From: DASRDR01 sp035550795
Lineage (GTDB): Bacteria > Methylomirabilota > Methylomirabilia > Rokubacteriales > DASRDR01
Assembly: GCA_035550795.1 (NCBI GenBank)
Contig: DASZOL010000068.1
Span: 186,001-250,000, forward strand
Direction of reading: 5' to 3'
Length of the DNA stretch: 64,000 nt
Shown: positions 15,184 through 22,754 of the stretch, one piece after another
How the letters are laid out: every line of letters starts with the position of its first letter
Numbering within the stretch: the first letter of the stretch is position 1
Translations under genes and position numbers: made by a program
The notes under the pieces: generated by a model
The model's database searches: none
Told to the model about the DNA's origin: nothing
What the model saw: the letters and a program-made list of their open reading frames with translations, nothing else

Positions 15184-17499
15184 TCAGGCCCGTCCGCCCT
15201 GCATTGACTGCCACACCCGCTCCGGGCGGAGCGGCATGTCGAGGTGCCGGACGTTGAACGGCCGGAGGGCGTCCACCACGGCGTTCACCACCGCCGGCGT
15301 CGAGCCGATGGTCGCCGCCTCGCCGATGCCCTTGGCGCCGAGCGGGTTGACCGGCGTCGGCGTGACGGTCTGGTCGGTGACGAACGACGGCAGGTCGTCG
15401 GCGCGCGGCACGCAGTAGTCCATGAGGGAGCCGGTCACCAGCTGGCCGTCGGGCCCGTAGACCAGCTCCTCGAGGAGCGCCTGGGCGATGCCCTGGGCCA
15501 GCCCGCCGTGCACCTGGCCCGCGACCAGGACCGGGCTCACGCGGACGCCGCAGTCGTCGACCGACACGAAGTCGCGGACCGTGGCCTGGCCTGTCTCCCG
15601 ATCGACCTCGACGACCGCGACGTGGGCGCCGAAGGGGTAGAGGAGCTGGGGGGGTCGGAAGAAGTCGGTCGCCTCGAGCCCCGACTCGATCGAATCGGGC
15701 AAGGCGTCGCCGTACGCGCGGCCCGCGATCTGGGCGAGGGTGAGGGCGCGCGCCGGCACGCCCTTGACCTGGTACTGCCCGTCGGCGAAGACCACGTCGT
15801 CCTTCGCCGCCTCGAGCACGTGCGCGGCGATCGCGCGCGCGTGCTCCTGCACCTTGAGGGTCGCGCGCAGGATGGACGTGCCGCCGACCGCGAGGCTCCG
15901 GCTTCCCCCAGTGCCGTTACCCATGGGCGTGTTGGACGTGTCGCCGTGCCGCACCACGACCTGGTCGAAGGCGACCCCCAGGTGGTCCGCGATGATCTGG
16001 GCGAAGGCCGTCTCGTGGCCCTGGCCGTGGGCCGAGGTGCCCGTGTACGCGGTCACGGTCCCCGACGGCTCCACGCGGACGACCGCGCTCTCGAAGGGCC
16101 CGAAGCCGCACATCTCGACGTAGCAGGCCATCCCGAGGCCCAGGAGCTTCCGGTCACCCCGGGCCAGCCGGGCGGCCTGCTCCTTGCGGAGTGCGTCGTA
16201 CTTGGAGACCTGGAGGGCCTTGGTGAGCGCGCGGTCGTACTCGCCGCTGTCGTACTTCTGGCCCGTCGGCGTGGTGTAGGGGAAGGCGTCGGGGGCGATG
16301 AAGTTCTTCCGCCGCACTGTCTCGGGGGGCACGCCGAGCTCCTCGGCGGCGAGGTCGACGATGCGCTCGATGTAGTAGCAGCCCTCGGGCCGGCCCGCGC
16401 CGCGGTAGGCGGCCACCGGCGTCGTGTTGGTGAAGACGCAGGTCGACCGGAGATCGACGTTGGGGATGCGATAGACGCCGACGCCCATCATCAGCGCCAG
16501 ATCCGGGATGAAGGTGAAGATCGGGTACGCCCCGACGTCGGCGACGACGTGCACCCGGAGGGCGGTGATGGTGCCGTCCCGCTCCACCGCCGCCTCCACG
16601 TCGGTCACGTGGGCGCGGCCGTGCGTCGTGGCCAGCATGTGCTCGACCCGCGTCTCGACCCAGCGGAGGGGGAGGCGGTGGAGCCTCGCCATCGCCGCGA
16701 GGGCGGCGTCCTCCGGGTAGACCCCGAACTTCACGCCGAACCCGCCGCCGACCTCAGGCGCGATCACGCGGATCTGGTTCTGCTCGAGTCCGAGGAGGGA
16801 CGCGAGCCCGTTCCGCATGCCGTGGGGGGCCTGGGTCGTGGCCCAGACCACGAGGCCGCCGGTCGTCGAGTCGGGCGCGGCCACGGTGGCGCGGCCCTCC
16901 AGCGGCACCCCGCAGAGCCGCTGGCTGACCATCCGCTGGCGAACGACCTTGAAGGCCCGGGCGAAGGCGGCGTCGGGCTCGCCCGCCGTGATGCGGTTCT
17001 CGTGCTCCACGTTGCCCGGCGCGTCGGCGTGGATCTGCGGGGCGCCGGGCTTCCGCGCCTCGAGGGCATCGCTCACCGACGGCAGCGGCTCCCAGTCGAC
17101 GACCACGTCGGCGGCGGCGTCGACGGCGAGCACCTCGGTGGTCGCGATCACGGCGGCGACCGCCTCGCCGACGTGCCGGACGCGATCGATCGCCAGCGGG
17201 TAGTGCTTGCGGCCGATCGACGCCTGACCCTCGCCGCCCTCGGTCGACGCCTGGTCGACGGGGACGGGCCCGCAGTGCGGCTTGAGGTCGGGGCCGGTGA
17301 CGACCGCCACGACGCCCGGCCGGCGGAGCGCGGCCGCGCCGTCGATCCGGCGGATCCGCGCGTGCGAGTGCGGGCTCCGGACGAAGGCCACGTAGCAGAG
17401 GCCGGGGAGGGACACGTCGCCCGTATAGGTGGACGCGCCGGTGATCAGACGCGGGTCTTCCTTGCGCTTGACCTCGGCGCCCATGAGCTTCACGGCCAT
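15184..17499 (-). CDS. xanthine dehydrogenase/CoxL family molybdopterin-binding subunit (form II type)
   Basis: A 771-residue large subunit of a molybdenum hydroxylase. The N-terminal domain starts GAEVKRKEDPRLITG. Molybdopterin-binding motifs follow, including GGGFGVKFGVYPED. The active-site loop reads AAYRGAGRPEG (about residue 355), the AYRGAGR form of form II CoxL-like enzymes, not the AYXCSFR of true CO dehydrogenase. HGQGHET and the catalytic Glu in GAKGIGEAATIGS (about 740) are intact. The partner FAD and 2Fe-2S subunits are not adjacent, so they must be encoded elsewhere or be lost. The ATG at 17499 follows GAGGGGAG. Substrate is unknown; aldehydes or purines are likelier than CO. Confidence 0.9.
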   Translation of the reverse strand: MAVKLMGAEVKRKEDPRLITGASTYTGDVSLPGLCYVAFVRSPHSHARIRRIDGAAALRRPGVVAVVTGPDLKPHCGPVPVDQASTEGGEGQASIGRKHYPLAIDRVRHVGEAVAAVIATTEVLAVDAAADVVVDWEPLPSVSDALEARKPGAPQIHADAPGNVEHENRITAGEPDAAFARAFKVVRQRMVSQRLCGVPLEGRATVAAPDSTTGGLVVWATTQAPHGMRNGLASLLGLEQNQIRVIAPEVGGGFGVKFGVYPEDAALAAMARLHRLPLRWVETRVEHMLATTHGRAHVTDVEAAVERDGTITALRVHVVADVGAYPIFTFIPDLALMMGVGVYRIPNVDLRSTCVFTNTTPVAAYRGAGRPEGCYYIERIVDLAAEELGVPPETVRRKNFIAPDAFPYTTPTGQKYDSGEYDRALTKALQVSKYDALRKEQAARLARGDRKLLGLGMACYVEMCGFGPFESAVVRVEPSGTVTAYTGTSAHGQGHETAFAQIIADHLGVAFDQVVVRHGDTSNTPMGNGTGGSRSLAVGGTSILRATLKVQEHARAIAAHVLEAAKDDVVFADGQYQVKGVPARALTLAQIAGRAYGDALPDSIESGLEATDFFRPPQLLYPFGAHVAVVEVDRETGQATVRDFVSVDDCGVRVSPVLVAGQVHGGLAQGIAQALLEELVYGPDGQLVTGSLMDYCVPRADDLPSFVTDQTVTPTPVNPLGAKGIGEAATIGSTPAVVNAVVDALRPFNVRHLDMPLRPERVWQSMQGGRA

Positions 17500-17544
17500 C
17501 GGAATTCTCCCCTCAGTGGTATGGGGTGGCGGAGGCGGTCATCG

Positions 17545-18255
17545 TCACACGAGTGGCCAGGGGTACCGCATGCCGGAGGAGTCCTCGGGAAAGCATTCGG
17601 CGGCGGCGAGCGCCCGGGCGCGCGCGAGGAGCGCGGCGCGCTCGTCCGGCCCGAGGAGCCCGGTGAGCGGCTCCGGGAGGCCGTCGGCGGCCAGCCGGCT
17701 CACGGGCGCGCGGACGTCGTCGGGCACCGGCTCTCCGGCGAAGTCCCACACGACCGTTCGGAGCTTCGGCTCGGCGTGGAAGCAGAGGCCGTTGTCGATC
17801 GCGTAGAGGCGGCCGTCCCGCCCGAGCAGGCAGTGGCCGCTCTTGCGGTCGGCGTTGTTCGCGAGCAGGTCGAAGGCGCAGAGGCGCGTGAGAGCCGTCC
17901 GGTGCTCCGGACGCTCGCGGAGCGTGAAGTAGTGCTCCTTGAACTCCGCGTCGATGAACAGCTGGACGGAGCCGGGCCCGTACGGCCCCTCGCGCGCGAG
18001 GGTCGGCGGGACCAGGCGAAAGCCCAGCACCTCCGAGAGGAGGTACGCGGCGATCTCGCGCCGGTGCAGCCCCCGGGGGAAGTCCCAGAGGGGACGCTCG
18101 CCCCGCTGCGGCTTGTACACCCCGAGCGCCGTCGCGCGCCCCCGCGTCACCTCGACCAGAAAGGTCGCATTCGACGCCCAGGGCAGCCGGCCCTTGACGG
18201 TGATCTCGCCCCGGGCGAGGACGTCGAGCGGCGCGCCGAGAACGGCCCGCGGCAT
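17545..18255 (-). CDS. SCO1664 family protein (PI3/4-kinase-like fold)
   Basis: A 236-residue protein of the SCO1664 family, related to phosphatidylinositol 3/4-kinase and HipA-like folds. Recognisable segments are EITVKGRLPWASNATFLVEV, YKPQRGERPLWDFP, GFRLVPPT, the putative catalytic FDLLANNADRKSGH and the metal-site-like YAIDNGLCFH, then EPKLRTVVWDFAGEP. Its biochemical activity is not established. The ATG at 18255 lies 7 bp after the stop of the DUF3090 gene. In actinobacteria the same three genes (phosphatase, DUF3090, SCO1664) form a conserved cluster, so a shared pathway is likely. Confidence 0.88.
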   Translation of the reverse strand: MPRAVLGAPLDVLARGEITVKGRLPWASNATFLVEVTRGRATALGVYKPQRGERPLWDFPRGLHRREIAAYLLSEVLGFRLVPPTLAREGPYGPGSVQLFIDAEFKEHYFTLRERPEHRTALTRLCAFDLLANNADRKSGHCLLGRDGRLYAIDNGLCFHAEPKLRTVVWDFAGEPVPDDVRAPVSRLAADGLPEPLTGLLGPDERAALLARARALAAAECFPEDSSGMRYPWPLV

Positions 18256-18262
18256 CGACGCC

Positions 18263-18853
18263 CTAGTCGGAGCCGTGCCCGTTGGTCCGGGCACAGCGGT
18301 GGCCGCCGGGGTTCATCGGCCGGCCGCACAGGCGGCACGTGGGCCGCCCGGCCTGCACCAGGCTCCGCGCGCGCTCGACGAACGCCGTCACCTGGGCCCG
18401 CGTGAGGTGGACGCGGCCTGACGCGCGGTCGCCCTCGGCGACGGCGGCCTCCGTGAGACCCGATTCACCCTCCTCCTCGGCGGCCTCTTCAGCCTCTTCC
18501 TCCGGGCCCGACTCCTCGCTCTGCTCCTCGGCCTCCTCGGTAACTTCCTCGATCACCAGCACGACGCGGTCGGACGCCTCGTCGTATCCGACGCCGATCG
18601 ACCCCACCACCCAGGCCGGGGTGACGGGCTCGACGAGCGCCAGATCCCCGGCCCCGGCCGCCGCCGGCGTCGACAGCTGCTCGAGGAGGCGCCCCAGGTA
18701 CTCGCCGAGCACCCGGACCTGCTCCTTCTCGCACTTGAGCGTGACCAGCGCGTCGCCTTCCCGGGCCTGGAGGTAGAAGACGCGCTGGCCGGGCGGGCCG
18801 ACCGTGCCGGTCGTGAAGAGGTCGGGAGTGGCGAAGTCGAACGAATCGCTCAT
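18263..18853 (-). CDS. DUF3090 family protein
   Basis: A 196-residue protein matching the DUF3090 family: SFDFATPDLFTTGTVGPPGQRVFYLQA at the N-terminus, VTLKCEKEQV, and a C-terminal zinc-finger-like end CRLCGRPMNPGGHRC. Between about 105 and 140 there is an acidic insert of Glu-rich repeats (EEAEEQSEESGPEEEAEEAA), which looks like a low-complexity loop peculiar to this lineage. The function is unknown; the Cys/His cluster suggests metal binding. Its ATG at 18853 overlaps the phosphatase stop by 4 nt (ATGA), so it is translationally coupled. Confidence 0.88.
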   Translation of the reverse strand: MSDSFDFATPDLFTTGTVGPPGQRVFYLQAREGDALVTLKCEKEQVRVLGEYLGRLLEQLSTPAAAGAGDLALVEPVTPAWVVGSIGVGYDEASDRVVLVIEEVTEEAEEQSEESGPEEEAEEAAEEEGESGLTEAAVAEGDRASGRVHLTRAQVTAFVERARSLVQAGRPTCRLCGRPMNPGGHRCARTNGHGSD

Positions 18854-19461
18854 TGACCGGCGAGGGGGGTCAGATCGCCCCGCGTGGCGTTGAGGGCGAG
18901 GACCGTCGGCCCTTCGGCGGCGTAGGCGATGGCCGTGACCGAGGCCGTGAAGACCGCGATTCGCTGGAAGAGATCGAGGTGAGTGCCCAGCGCGTGCGCG
19001 ACGGCGGTCTTGATGGGATCGGCGTGGGAGACGGCCACGAGAGTGTCGCCGGGGTGAGCGGCGACCAGGCGCGCGAGCGTTCCAGTCATCCGGGTCTGCA
19101 TCTCCGTGAACGACTCGCCGCCGGGAAAGCGGAATCCGCTGGGATAGCGCTGGATTGTCTTCCACTCCGGCCGTCGGCGGAGGTCCTTCAGGGGCAGCCC
19201 CGTCCAGTCGCCGTAGTCGCACTCCAGAAGCCCCGGCTCGACCGTGACCGGGAGGCCGGCCGCGGCCGCGATGACCGACGCCGTTTCCTGCGCGCGCTCG
19301 AGCGGCGACGAGTAGACGCGGGCGACGCGAGGGAGGCGGGCGATGCGCCCGGCCACGTCGGCCGCCTCCTCGCGTCCCTTGTCCGCCAGGTGGAGTCCGG
19401 GTGCCCGGCCGGGCAAGGTGACGCCCGTGGTCGACGTCCGCCCGTGGCGCACGAGCAGCAC
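18850..19461 (-). CDS. histidine phosphatase family protein (MSMEG_4193 type)
   Basis: A 203-residue phosphoglycerate-mutase-like phosphatase. The catalytic LLVRHGRTS motif at the N-terminus, ECDYGDWTG (acid/base region) and the second His in VAVSHADPIKTAVA are all present. Substrate is unknown; the MSMEG_4193 subgroup is normally encoded with DUF3090 and SCO1664 genes, as here. It begins with GTG at 19461; a slightly longer N-terminus using the upstream GTG/CTG codons cannot be excluded. It is the first gene of its three-gene operon, behind the promoter at 19524-19551. Confidence 0.9.
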   Translation of the reverse strand: MLLVRHGRTSTTGVTLPGRAPGLHLADKGREEAADVAGRIARLPRVARVYSSPLERAQETASVIAAAAGLPVTVEPGLLECDYGDWTGLPLKDLRRRPEWKTIQRYPSGFRFPGGESFTEMQTRMTGTLARLVAAHPGDTLVAVSHADPIKTAVAHALGTHLDLFQRIAVFTASVTAIAYAAEGPTVLALNATRGDLTPLAGQ

Positions 19462-19523
19462 CAGCGTGGTCTTTCCGCCGCGTCCGTTCCGGATGGGGTC
19501 GGCTCCTCGATGGTCTCAGGGTA

Positions 19524-19551
19524 AGAGTAAAGCATCGCGCAGCCGGGTCAA
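19524..19551 (-). promoter_or_regulatory. promoter TTGACC-16-TACTCT for the phosphatase operon
   Basis: On the minus strand TTGACC (19546-19551) and TACTCT (19524-19529) lie 16 bp apart in an AT-enriched patch about 60 nt upstream of the GTG at 19461. Spacing is one base short of ideal. Confidence 0.4.
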
Positions 19552-19758
19552 TCGGCCTGGAGCCCGGCCGCCGCCCGGCGCCGGGTGGACTGGGGGCGGA
19601 GCGCTCTGCCATACTGACGGCCGTGTCGCGCCACGGGATCCTCGGCACGTCGCCGGACTCCGCACTTCGGACTCCGCACGCCCCTTTGCCCGCGCGTGCG
19701 CGCCGGGGCCCGGCGACCCGGCGCGCGTAGCTGAGCCCGCCGTCCCGCCCGGCGCGCC

Positions 19759-20640
19759 GTGTTCTCCCTGCTGGTCCCCGCGTACAACGAAGAGGGCGCC
19801 GTTGAGGGCACCGTGCGGACGGCGCACGACGTCCTCACGAAGGCCGGCATCGAGTTCGAGATCGTCGTGATCGACGATGGCTCGACGGACGGCACGGCCG
19901 CGATCCTGGCTGGGCTCCCTCTGGCACACGTCCGCGTGATTCGACACGCGCGCAATCAGGGGTACGGCGCATCGCTCAAGACCGGCATCCGCCGGAGCCG
20001 CGGCGAGGTGCTCGGCATGACCGACGCCGACGGCACGTATCCCGTCGCGGCGCTCCCCGAGCTTCTGAAGGCCTTGCGGGATGGCGACGCGGACATGGTC
20101 GTCGGGGCCCGGCGGCCGGGCAGCGCGACGATTCCCCTGTCGCGCCGGCCGGCCAAGGCGATCGTGACCTGGCTGGCGAACGCGCTCTCGGGCACCCGGA
20201 TCCCCGACGTGAACTCGGGGCTGCGGGTCTTTCGCCGGGACCTGGCCGAGCGCTTCATGAGCCTGTACCCGCAGCGGTTCTCGTTCACGATCACGCTCAC
20301 GCTCGCCGCGCTCACGAACCACTACCTTGTGGACTTCCGCCCGATCGAGTTCTACCGGCGCACGGGGGAGAGCACGCTGAGCCGCGGGCTGAACGGTCTC
20401 TGGAACTTCTTCGCCTTCCTGGGGATCGTCGTCCGGATGGTCGTGCACTTCCGCCCGCTCCGGTTCTTCTTCTGGCCGAGCCTCGCCCTGGTCCTGGCCG
20501 GGAGCATCGCCGTCGGGTATACGTTGATCACCGAGCGTGACGTCTCCGACAGCGGGGTCCTCTGCCTGCTGGCCGGCCTCCAGGTTGGCCTCTTCGGGCT
20601 GCTGGCCGACGCCGTCGTGCGGAGCCGGCAGACGAGATGA
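19759..20640 (+). CDS. glycosyltransferase family 2 with C-terminal membrane helices
   Basis: A 293-residue GT2 enzyme of the dolichyl-phosphate-mannose synthase-like type, which moves a sugar from a nucleotide donor to a lipid carrier. The GT-A domain shows SLLVPAYNEEGAVEGTV, VVIDDGSTDGT, the DXD-type metal motif TDADGTYP (about residue 92) and DVNSGLRVFRRD. Two C-terminal hydrophobic helices (about 235-290, from FFFWPSLALVLAGSIAVG) anchor it in the inner membrane. The GTG at 19759 immediately precedes FSLLVPAYN; there is no clear ribosome site. It stands alone on the plus strand. Donor and acceptor are not known. Confidence 0.9.
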   Translation: MFSLLVPAYNEEGAVEGTVRTAHDVLTKAGIEFEIVVIDDGSTDGTAAILAGLPLAHVRVIRHARNQGYGASLKTGIRRSRGEVLGMTDADGTYPVAALPELLKALRDGDADMVVGARRPGSATIPLSRRPAKAIVTWLANALSGTRIPDVNSGLRVFRRDLAERFMSLYPQRFSFTITLTLAALTNHYLVDFRPIEFYRRTGESTLSRGLNGLWNFFAFLGIVVRMVVHFRPLRFFFWPSLALVLAGSIAVGYTLITERDVSDSGVLCLLAGLQVGLFGLLADAVVRSRQTR

Positions 20641-21062
20641 GCCACCGCGCCGCGGGCGTCGGCGGCAGGCGGCGTCCGACCCCCGCCGGGGCGGCTCGCA
20701 TGCCCGGCATCACGGCGGCACACGCCCCGGACCGGGAGCCGCTCGTCCTGTCCCACTTCGTCCACCCCGGGACGGGGCCGGGGGTTCGAGGGTCGACGGG
20801 TGAGTGAGGCCACCGGACGGTTCAGCCTGTGGCGTCCGGACGCGATCCAGGAAATCGATCAAGCCACAGCGCAGGATCTGTCCGCCCGCACCCTGGAGCT
20901 GCGGGGGCGCTCCGAGGACGAGGAAGCGGACCGTTCGACGTATCTTGCCCTGCTCGGGATCGCGTCGGGCGAGCGCGCTCCACGACGAGATCACGCTCGT
21001 CGGGACTGCGGTGATCATACAGGGAGCCCTGCCCATCCCAGGGCCAAGGAGAGGAGCAAGCC
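20641..21062. other. 422-bp intergenic region without a supported gene
   Basis: Several open frames cross the region on both strands, but none has a ribosome site plus a protein-like composition. I see no tRNA, repeat or clear hairpin. The end holds AAGGAGAGGAG, the ribosome site of the tautomerase gene. A small unrecognised gene or a remnant cannot be excluded. Confidence 0.45.
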
Positions 21063-21245
21063 ATGCCCAACATCACGGTGCAGTGGTACGCGGGACGGAC
21101 GGCCGAGCAGCGGCGCCAGATCACGGTGGCGATCACCGACGCGATGGTACGCATCGGCAAGACGACCGCCGATCAGGTCCACATCGTCTTCCAGGACGTC
21201 GAGAAGGACCACTGGGGCGCGAACGGGAAGCTGGCCAGCGACTGA
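21063..21245 (+). CDS. 4-oxalocrotonate tautomerase family protein
   Basis: A 60-residue tautomerase. The initiator Met is followed by Pro, which becomes the catalytic N-terminal Pro1, then NITVQWYAGRTAEQRRQITVAITDAM and the DQVHIVFQDVEKDHWG end, typical of small 4-OT-like proteins that act as hexamers or dimers on enol or keto acids. The active-site Arg is plausibly in GRTAEQRR. A strong ribosome site (AAGGAGAGGAG) precedes the ATG. It is monocistronic, closed by the hairpin at 21276-21327. The substrate is not indicated by its neighbours. Confidence 0.9.
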   Translation: MPNITVQWYAGRTAEQRRQITVAITDAMVRIGKTTADQVHIVFQDVEKDHWGANGKLASD

Positions 21246-21275
21246 CGGGCGCCATCTCGGCGTCCCGAACGCTTC

Positions 21276-21327
21276 GACGGCGCACCCGACCCGGGGATCG
21301 CTCCCCCCGCGTCGGGTGCCCGCCGTC
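21276..21327. terminator. long hairpin between convergent tautomerase and M20 peptidase genes
   Basis: GACGGCGCACCCGAC (21276-21290) pairs with the segment at 21311-21327 (GTCGGGTGCCCGCCGTC) as a 15-bp stem with a 2-nt bulge; a nested CCGGGG/CCCC stem lies in the loop. It overlaps the last codon of the M20 peptidase gene and follows the tautomerase stop. No T-run is present. It is the strongest stem in the window. Confidence 0.6.
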
Positions 21328-22723
21328 AGGGTCGCCGGGCCGGCGCGCCCTGGGGCCAGAGGAGCATCAGGGCGGCGAACGCCTTGATCGCGCGGCGCGC
21401 GTCGTCGAGCCGGATGTGCTCGTTGGGCGCGTGGATCAGGCTGCCGCTGTACCCCACGCCAGGCGGCAGCGCCGCCGACGTTCCGCGGCTCGTGTAGAAC
21501 CACGTCGACGAGGAGCCGCCCATCCACGGGAAGACCGCCGGGGGGCGGCCGTAGACGTCCCGGCACGCCGCGATCAGCGCCCGCCCGATCCCTGACGAGA
21601 CCGAGGAGGCGCCCGGCTCGAACGTGCTGTGCTGGATGACCTCGACGTCGGCGAACCCCTTCCGGCGGAGGTGCGCCTTCAGCGCGGCCAGGATCCGGAG
21701 CGGCCGCTGGCCGGGCACGAGGCGGAAGTCGAGCTTCACCGCGGCGTGCGCGGGATTGATGGTCTTGCTGCCCGGTCCCGTGTAACCGGACACGATGCCG
21801 TCGATGTTGCAGGTCGGGCTGTAGCAGTAGGCCCGGAGCCGCCCCAGCCGCGTCGGGCCTCCGAAGACCTCGGTCACCCCGTACGCCTTCTGCCAGGCGC
21901 GCGGGTCGAAGGGGTTCGTCCGGAGAAGGTTCAGCGCCTCGCGCGACGGGCGGGGCACCCCCTCGTAGAATCCCGGGATCAGGACGCGCCCGCGGGCGTC
22001 GCGGATCGCGCGGAGCGCTTCGAGGAGCCGCCAGGCCGGGTTGGGCAGCGACGCGGCCAGCGAGCTGTGCTGGTCGACGGCCGCCGTGCGGACCCGCAGC
22101 TCGACGTAGAGGATGCCCTTGCTTCCCATGTAGACTTCCGGGACTCCGTCCGGCGTGTGCCCGGCGCCTTCGATCGTCGCCCCCGCGCCTCGAAAGAGGC
22201 CGGGGTGCTGCCGCGCGAAGGCGGGCAGGTGAGGGCTGCCGACCTCCTCCTCGCCCTCGACCATGAAGCGGAGACTCACCGGGGCCGCCCCCACGACGTC
22301 CCGGACCGTGGCCTGGGCCACCGCCTGAGCGACCGTGTTGCCCTTGGTGTCGGCCACGCCGCGGGCGAAGAGCTTGCCGTCCTCGACGACCGGGTCGAAC
22401 GGAGGGCGCCGCCACTGCTCGATGGGGTCGACCGGCTGGACGTCGTAGTGATTGTACAGGATGAGCGTCGGGGCGCCTGGCGCGCCCGGCACCTCGCCGA
22501 CCACCATCGGCGGGCCCCCGGCCACGTCCATCAGCCTTGCCTCGACACCGTGGCGCCGGAGGAGCGCCCGAGTGGCCTCGGCTCCCTCGGCCTCGGCCTC
22601 CCGGCGTGCGCTGATCGTCGGCACGCGGGAGTACGCGCGGAGCTCCTCCACGAACTCGTCGAACCGCCGGTCGATCCTGGCGTACACCTCCTGCCGGGCC
22701 GCTTCCGTGACTCGCTCGCTCAA
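21326..22723 (-). CDS. M20 family metallopeptidase (dipeptidase/deacylase)
   Basis: A 465-residue zinc hydrolase of the M20/M25/M40 family (ArgE/DapE/CPG2 relatives). Metal and catalytic residues are visible: His in ILYNHYDVQP, bridging Asp in GVADTKGN, the EGEEEVGS Glu pair, and the C-terminal HAPNEH His. A dimerisation domain lies between about 195 and 320 (YVELRVRTAAVDQHSSLAASLPNPAWRLL). Substrates of the family range from dipeptides to N-acyl amino acids. The start is TTG at 22723, preceded by GGAGGTG. The gene is 31 bp downstream of the carrier gene on the same strand and may be co-transcribed with it. Confidence 0.92.
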   Translation of the reverse strand: MSERVTEAARQEVYARIDRRFDEFVEELRAYSRVPTISARREAEAEGAEATRALLRRHGVEARLMDVAGGPPMVVGEVPGAPGAPTLILYNHYDVQPVDPIEQWRRPPFDPVVEDGKLFARGVADTKGNTVAQAVAQATVRDVVGAAPVSLRFMVEGEEEVGSPHLPAFARQHPGLFRGAGATIEGAGHTPDGVPEVYMGSKGILYVELRVRTAAVDQHSSLAASLPNPAWRLLEALRAIRDARGRVLIPGFYEGVPRPSREALNLLRTNPFDPRAWQKAYGVTEVFGGPTRLGRLRAYCYSPTCNIDGIVSGYTGPGSKTINPAHAAVKLDFRLVPGQRPLRILAALKAHLRRKGFADVEVIQHSTFEPGASSVSSGIGRALIAACRDVYGRPPAVFPWMGGSSSTWFYTSRGTSAALPPGVGYSGSLIHAPNEHIRLDDARRAIKAFAALMLLWPQGAPARRP

Positions 22724-22754
22724 GCTTGCACCTCCGTTCGGAAAGCCTGTCCGT

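Noticed and set aside
15244..18405. Plus-strand frame of about 1053 codons antisense to the CoxL and SCO1664 genes
   Set aside because: It is an open complement of high-GC coding DNA with no recognisable domain, no ribosome site and biased Arg/Asp/Gly/His content; the minus-strand genes show clear families.
19622..19730. Short frame after CATACT between the phosphatase and glycosyltransferase genes
   Set aside because: GTG 19622 starts about 35 codons, but the -10 match is poor, composition is Arg/Pro/Ala-rich and the segment contains an imperfect direct repeat; chance is more likely.
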